A stretch of DNA of 23,711 bases, taken from positions 1 to 23,711 of the forward strand of contig JAYTXR010000291.1 of NCBI GenBank assembly GCA_043742865.1. Reading direction: 5' to 3'. The notes beneath the pieces are model-generated. The model searched no databases. It was not told where the DNA came from and worked only from the letters and a program-made list of their open reading frames with translations. The first letter of the stretch is position 1; each line of letters starts with the position of its first letter. Of the stretch, positions 21,358 through 23,711 are shown piece after piece. The stretch comes from PALSA-911 sp043742865 (lineage in GTDB: Bacteria; Pseudomonadota; Alphaproteobacteria; Acetobacterales; Acetobacteraceae). A program made the translations under genes and the position numbers.

Positions 21358-23607
21358 ATGAGGTATGTGTCGCAGATACGGCGCCGCATCGCCGCGGCCT
21401 CGCACAGCTTCACGGTCAGCCGAGGGCTGACCGTGCTGGCGGTGGCCGTGCTGCTGTTGATCACGGCGGTGACCACACAGCAGCTGCTGAACCTGCGCGC
21501 CGCGGTGATGGCCGATGCCGACCGCCAACTGACCCGGCTGGACATGGTGTTCGCCGAGCAGACCGGGCGCGCGGTGGAAACGGTGGATTTCATCCTGCGC
21601 AACGCCATCGAGACGCTGCAAACCGCGCGCGCCACGCCGCCGACCGACACGGCTTCGCTCGAAGCGACGCTGCGCCGCCGTGCCGACGGGGTACGCCAGC
21701 TGATCGCGGTGGCGCTGACCAATGCCTCCGGCGAGGTGATCGTTTCCTCCAGGCCGGACGCGACGGCAGCTCTCGACGAGGCGGTCCGCCAGGCGGTCCT
21801 GTTCCATCAAGCCAATGCCCAAACCGGCAATACCCCGACCGGCCTGCGCATCAGCCAGCCGGTGCGCCTGGCCGACCGCGCCTGGACCGTGCTGCTGACC
21901 CGGCGCTTCAATGGGCCGGATGGCCGCTTCGAGGGCATCGCAATCGCTTTGCTGAACCTGGCCTATTTCCAGGATTTCTTCCGTGCGGTGGAACTCGACG
22001 ACAGCGGCAGCATCGTGCTGCACCATCGCGACGGCACGGTTCTGACGCGCTTTCCCGCCGCCGATGCGGCCGTCGGCACCAGCTTCGCCAACCTGCCGCC
22101 GTTCCGCGATGTGCTGTCAAAAGCCCTGTTCGGGTCGATCCTGATGATTTCCCCGGTAGATGGCTCGCTGCGCCTGGTGGCCATCCGGGCGCTGCGCGCA
22201 TTCCCGCTCGCGGTTAACATCTCGGTCGATGTCGAGCAGATGCTCGCCGGATGGCGCCGGCAGACGCTGATCTTCATCCTCGCCGCCGCCGCGGCGGCGT
22301 TCAGCACCGGCGGCCTGCTGCTGCTGCTGGCCCGCCGCTCGCGCGAAGGCGAGCGGCTGGTGGTCGAATACGCCAACGCCAAGGAGGCGGCGGAGCGCGC
22401 CAATCTCGATCTGCGCGAGCAGATCGCCGAGCGCCAGCGCGCCGAGGCGGCGCTGAACCAGGCCCATCGGATCGAGGCGGTCGGCCAGCTTACCGGCGGC
22501 GTGGCGCATGATTTCAACAACCTGCTGACCATCCTGCTCGGCAACATCGAGCTGCTGGAACGCCGCCAGCCCGACGCACCGACCTCCCGTCAGCTGTCGG
22601 CGATGCGGACCGCGGCCGAGCGGGGGGCCACTTTAACCGGCCAGTTGCTCGCCTTCGCCCGCCGCCAGCCGCTGCTGGCGCGCCCAGTGGACCTCAACGA
22701 GGTGATCACCGGCATGGACGGGCTGCTGCGCAGCGCGCTCGACCATATCGGCATCAACCAACGCCTGCACCCGGCGCTGTGGCCGGCGATGGTCGACCCC
22801 ACCCAGATCGAGCTGGTTATCCTCAACCTCGCGATCAACGCCCGCGACGCGATGCCGGCCGGCGGCGCGGTCACAATCGAGACCGCGAACGTCACCCTCG
22901 GCCCGCTCGACCGCGCGACTTCACGCGGGATGGGCGAACCCGGTCCGGGCGATTATGTCGCCATCACGATCCGCGACGCCGGCCATGGCATGCCGCCAGA
23001 AGTGCTGGCCAAAGTGTTCGAACCGTTCTTCACCACCAAACCGCCCGGCGCGGGCTCCGGTCTCGGGCTGTCGCAGGTCCTTGGCACCGTTCAGCAGCTC
23101 GGCGGCGGCGTGCGGATCGAGAGTGCGCCGAACGCCGGCACCCATGTGTGCGTCTACCTGCCCCGCGCGTTCGCCGACGCGCCAACCAGACCGCCAGCCG
23201 CGCCCCGCACCCCGCCGGTCGTCCTCACGGGAGGCGCGCAGGCCACGATCCTCGTAGTCGATGACGACGCGGCGGTCCGCCACACCGTCGCCGAATTGCT
23301 GAGCGGCCTGGGCTTCACGGTCCACGTCGCCGCCGGGGGACCCGAAGCGCTGGAATTGCTGCGCGGCCACCCGGGGATCGACCTGCTGCTGACCGATGTC
23401 GCGATGCCGATGATGAGCGGCCCGTCGCTGGCGCGCGAAGCGCTGCGGATACGGCCCTCCCTGCCGGTCGTGTTCATGTCCGGCTACGCCAACCCGGAGC
23501 AGCTGGTTGAAGGAACCGCCAGCGAAGTCCCGCTGGAGCCGCTGCTGCACAAGCCGTTCCGCAACAGCCAGCTGACCGAAACGCTCGACGCGGCGCTGGG
23601 GCGCTAG
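21358..23607 (+). CDS. Hybrid sensor histidine kinase with C-terminal receiver domain
   Basis: A 749-residue membrane sensor. Transmembrane 1 is about 23-43 and transmembrane 2 about 303-325, enclosing a roughly 260-residue periplasmic sensor that looks like a double-Cache (PDC) domain (ASGEVIVSSRPDA, then VVELDDSGSIVLHHRDGTVL-like repeats). A coiled coil (about 335-370) leads to the HisKA domain with phospho-acceptor His384 in LTGGVAHDFNNLL. HATPase boxes are NLAINARDAMP (N-box, 490-500), DAGHGMPPEV (G1) and GSGLGLSQV (G2). The receiver domain (about 629-749) has acidic Asp635-637, phospho-acceptor Asp680 in LLLTDVAMP and Lys732 in LHKPF. The start at 21358 gives the arginine-rich N-terminus before TM1. 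There is no partner regulator in the window, so output is to an unlinked protein. The stop codon abuts an IS element end. Confidence 0.93.
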   Translation: MRYVSQIRRRIAAASHSFTVSRGLTVLAVAVLLLITAVTTQQLLNLRAAVMADADRQLTRLDMVFAEQTGRAVETVDFILRNAIETLQTARATPPTDTASLEATLRRRADGVRQLIAVALTNASGEVIVSSRPDATAALDEAVRQAVLFHQANAQTGNTPTGLRISQPVRLADRAWTVLLTRRFNGPDGRFEGIAIALLNLAYFQDFFRAVELDDSGSIVLHHRDGTVLTRFPAADAAVGTSFANLPPFRDVLSKALFGSILMISPVDGSLRLVAIRALRAFPLAVNISVDVEQMLAGWRRQTLIFILAAAAAAFSTGGLLLLLARRSREGERLVVEYANAKEAAERANLDLREQIAERQRAEAALNQAHRIEAVGQLTGGVAHDFNNLLTILLGNIELLERRQPDAPTSRQLSAMRTAAERGATLTGQLLAFARRQPLLARPVDLNEVITGMDGLLRSALDHIGINQRLHPALWPAMVDPTQIELVILNLAINARDAMPAGGAVTIETANVTLGPLDRATSRGMGEPGPGDYVAITIRDAGHGMPPEVLAKVFEPFFTTKPPGAGSGLGLSQVLGTVQQLGGGVRIESAPNAGTHVCVYLPRAFADAPTRPPAAPRTPPVVLTGGAQATILVVDDDAAVRHTVAELLSGLGFTVHVAAGGPEALELLRGHPGIDLLLTDVAMPMMSGPSLAREALRIRPSLPVVFMSGYANPEQLVEGTASEVPLEPLLHKPFRNSQLTETLDAALGR

Positions 23608-23711
23608 CCCATCTTATACCAACCGTCCTAGACATTGACCTCTGCCCACTCGCGGTTTCCGATTGAGCGGATGCGCTGGGGGTCCGCGATCAACCAGTTC
23701 CACGCGACTTT
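23607..23711. mobile_element. End of an IS630-like insertion sequence, running off the window
   Basis: DNA after the kinase gene holds a transposase C-terminus on the minus strand and, between it and the kinase, a short non-coding end (GCCCATCTTATACCAACCG, 23607-23625). The kinase ends in CTAG (23604-23607). IS630-family elements insert at TA, often within CTAG, duplicating TA, so the element boundary is probably at or next to 23606. The other end is outside the window, so the inverted repeat cannot be compared. Confidence 0.55.
23628..23711 (-). CDS. IS630-like transposase, C-terminal 27 residues, cut by window edge
   Basis: Read on the minus strand, the frame entering from the window edge is KVAWNWLIADPQRIRSIGNR followed by EWAEVNV and a TAG at 23628-23630. 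The pattern of Trp-rich helix, RIRSI and REWA ending in VNV resembles the C-terminal tail of IS630-family DDE transposases. The catalytic DDE region is beyond the window. Whether the gene is intact cannot be judged. Confidence 0.6.
   Translation of the reverse strand, partial: KVAWNWLIADPQRIRSIGNREWAEVNV

Noticed and set aside
1..23711. Search for CRISPR arrays, tRNA genes and prophage structural genes
   Set aside because: No regularly spaced repeat arrays, tRNA cloverleaf-like stretches or phage head/tail proteins were seen; gaps between genes are mostly under 110 bp.

Overview
The window is GC-rich, densely coded DNA, probably from an alphaproteobacterium. Acetobacteraceae or another Rhodospirillales family would fit: high GC at third positions, Liv-type ABC operons, Abhydrolase_10 proteins, CaiB CoA-transferases, KVAQ-type ABC1 proteins. 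That placement is inference from gene content. I see no rRNA, tRNA or CRISPR array.

Region A (1-8435) looks like an uptake-plus-catabolism locus. On the minus strand are the first 207 codons of a CaiB/BaiF-type CoA-transferase (cut by the window edge) and an alpha/beta hydrolase. Diverging from them across about 210 bp is a tight seven-gene plus-strand operon: LivH-type permease, a fused LivM-LivG permease/ATPase, LivF ATPase, a periplasmic substrate-binding protein, a carboxymuconolactone-decarboxylase-like protein, a 3-hydroxyisobutyrate-dehydrogenase-like enzyme and a glutathione S-transferase. Most junctions are start/stop overlaps. A five-codon mini-ORF with its own Shine-Dalgarno overlaps the livH start. 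The simplest reading is import of a small carboxylic or aromatic compound followed by CoA transfer, hydrolysis, reduction and possibly glutathione chemistry. The substrate is unknown.

Region B (8436-9150) is a scar between operons with visibly lower GC. It holds a decayed parDE toxin-antitoxin pair: parD has an in-frame TAG, and parE homology stops after 33 codons. An 85-residue putative membrane protein of foreign composition now sits where the rest of the toxin should be.

Region C (9155-13781, minus) is a four-gene operon: a ThDP-dependent acetolactate-synthase-like enzyme, a large Abhydrolase_10 protein and two 180-residue half-size chromate-transporter (CHR) proteins. Diverging from it are a luciferase-like flavin monooxygenase (13836-14876) and a lipoprotein of the glucose/sorbosone dehydrogenase family (14980-16353). 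The 54-bp divergent gap carries three equally spaced AGCGT half-sites.

Region D (16364-23711) has an ABC1/UbiB-type kinase-like protein translationally coupled to an M3 oligoendopeptidase F (minus). Diverging are a long-chain acyl-CoA synthetase and a hybrid sensor histidine kinase (plus). The window ends in the C-terminus of an IS630-like transposase, whose element end lies at or next to the histidine kinase stop codon.

The best candidates for something new are the catabolic module of region A, the unusual ThDP/hydrolase/split-CHR operon of region C, and the eroded parDE locus with its embedded small membrane protein.
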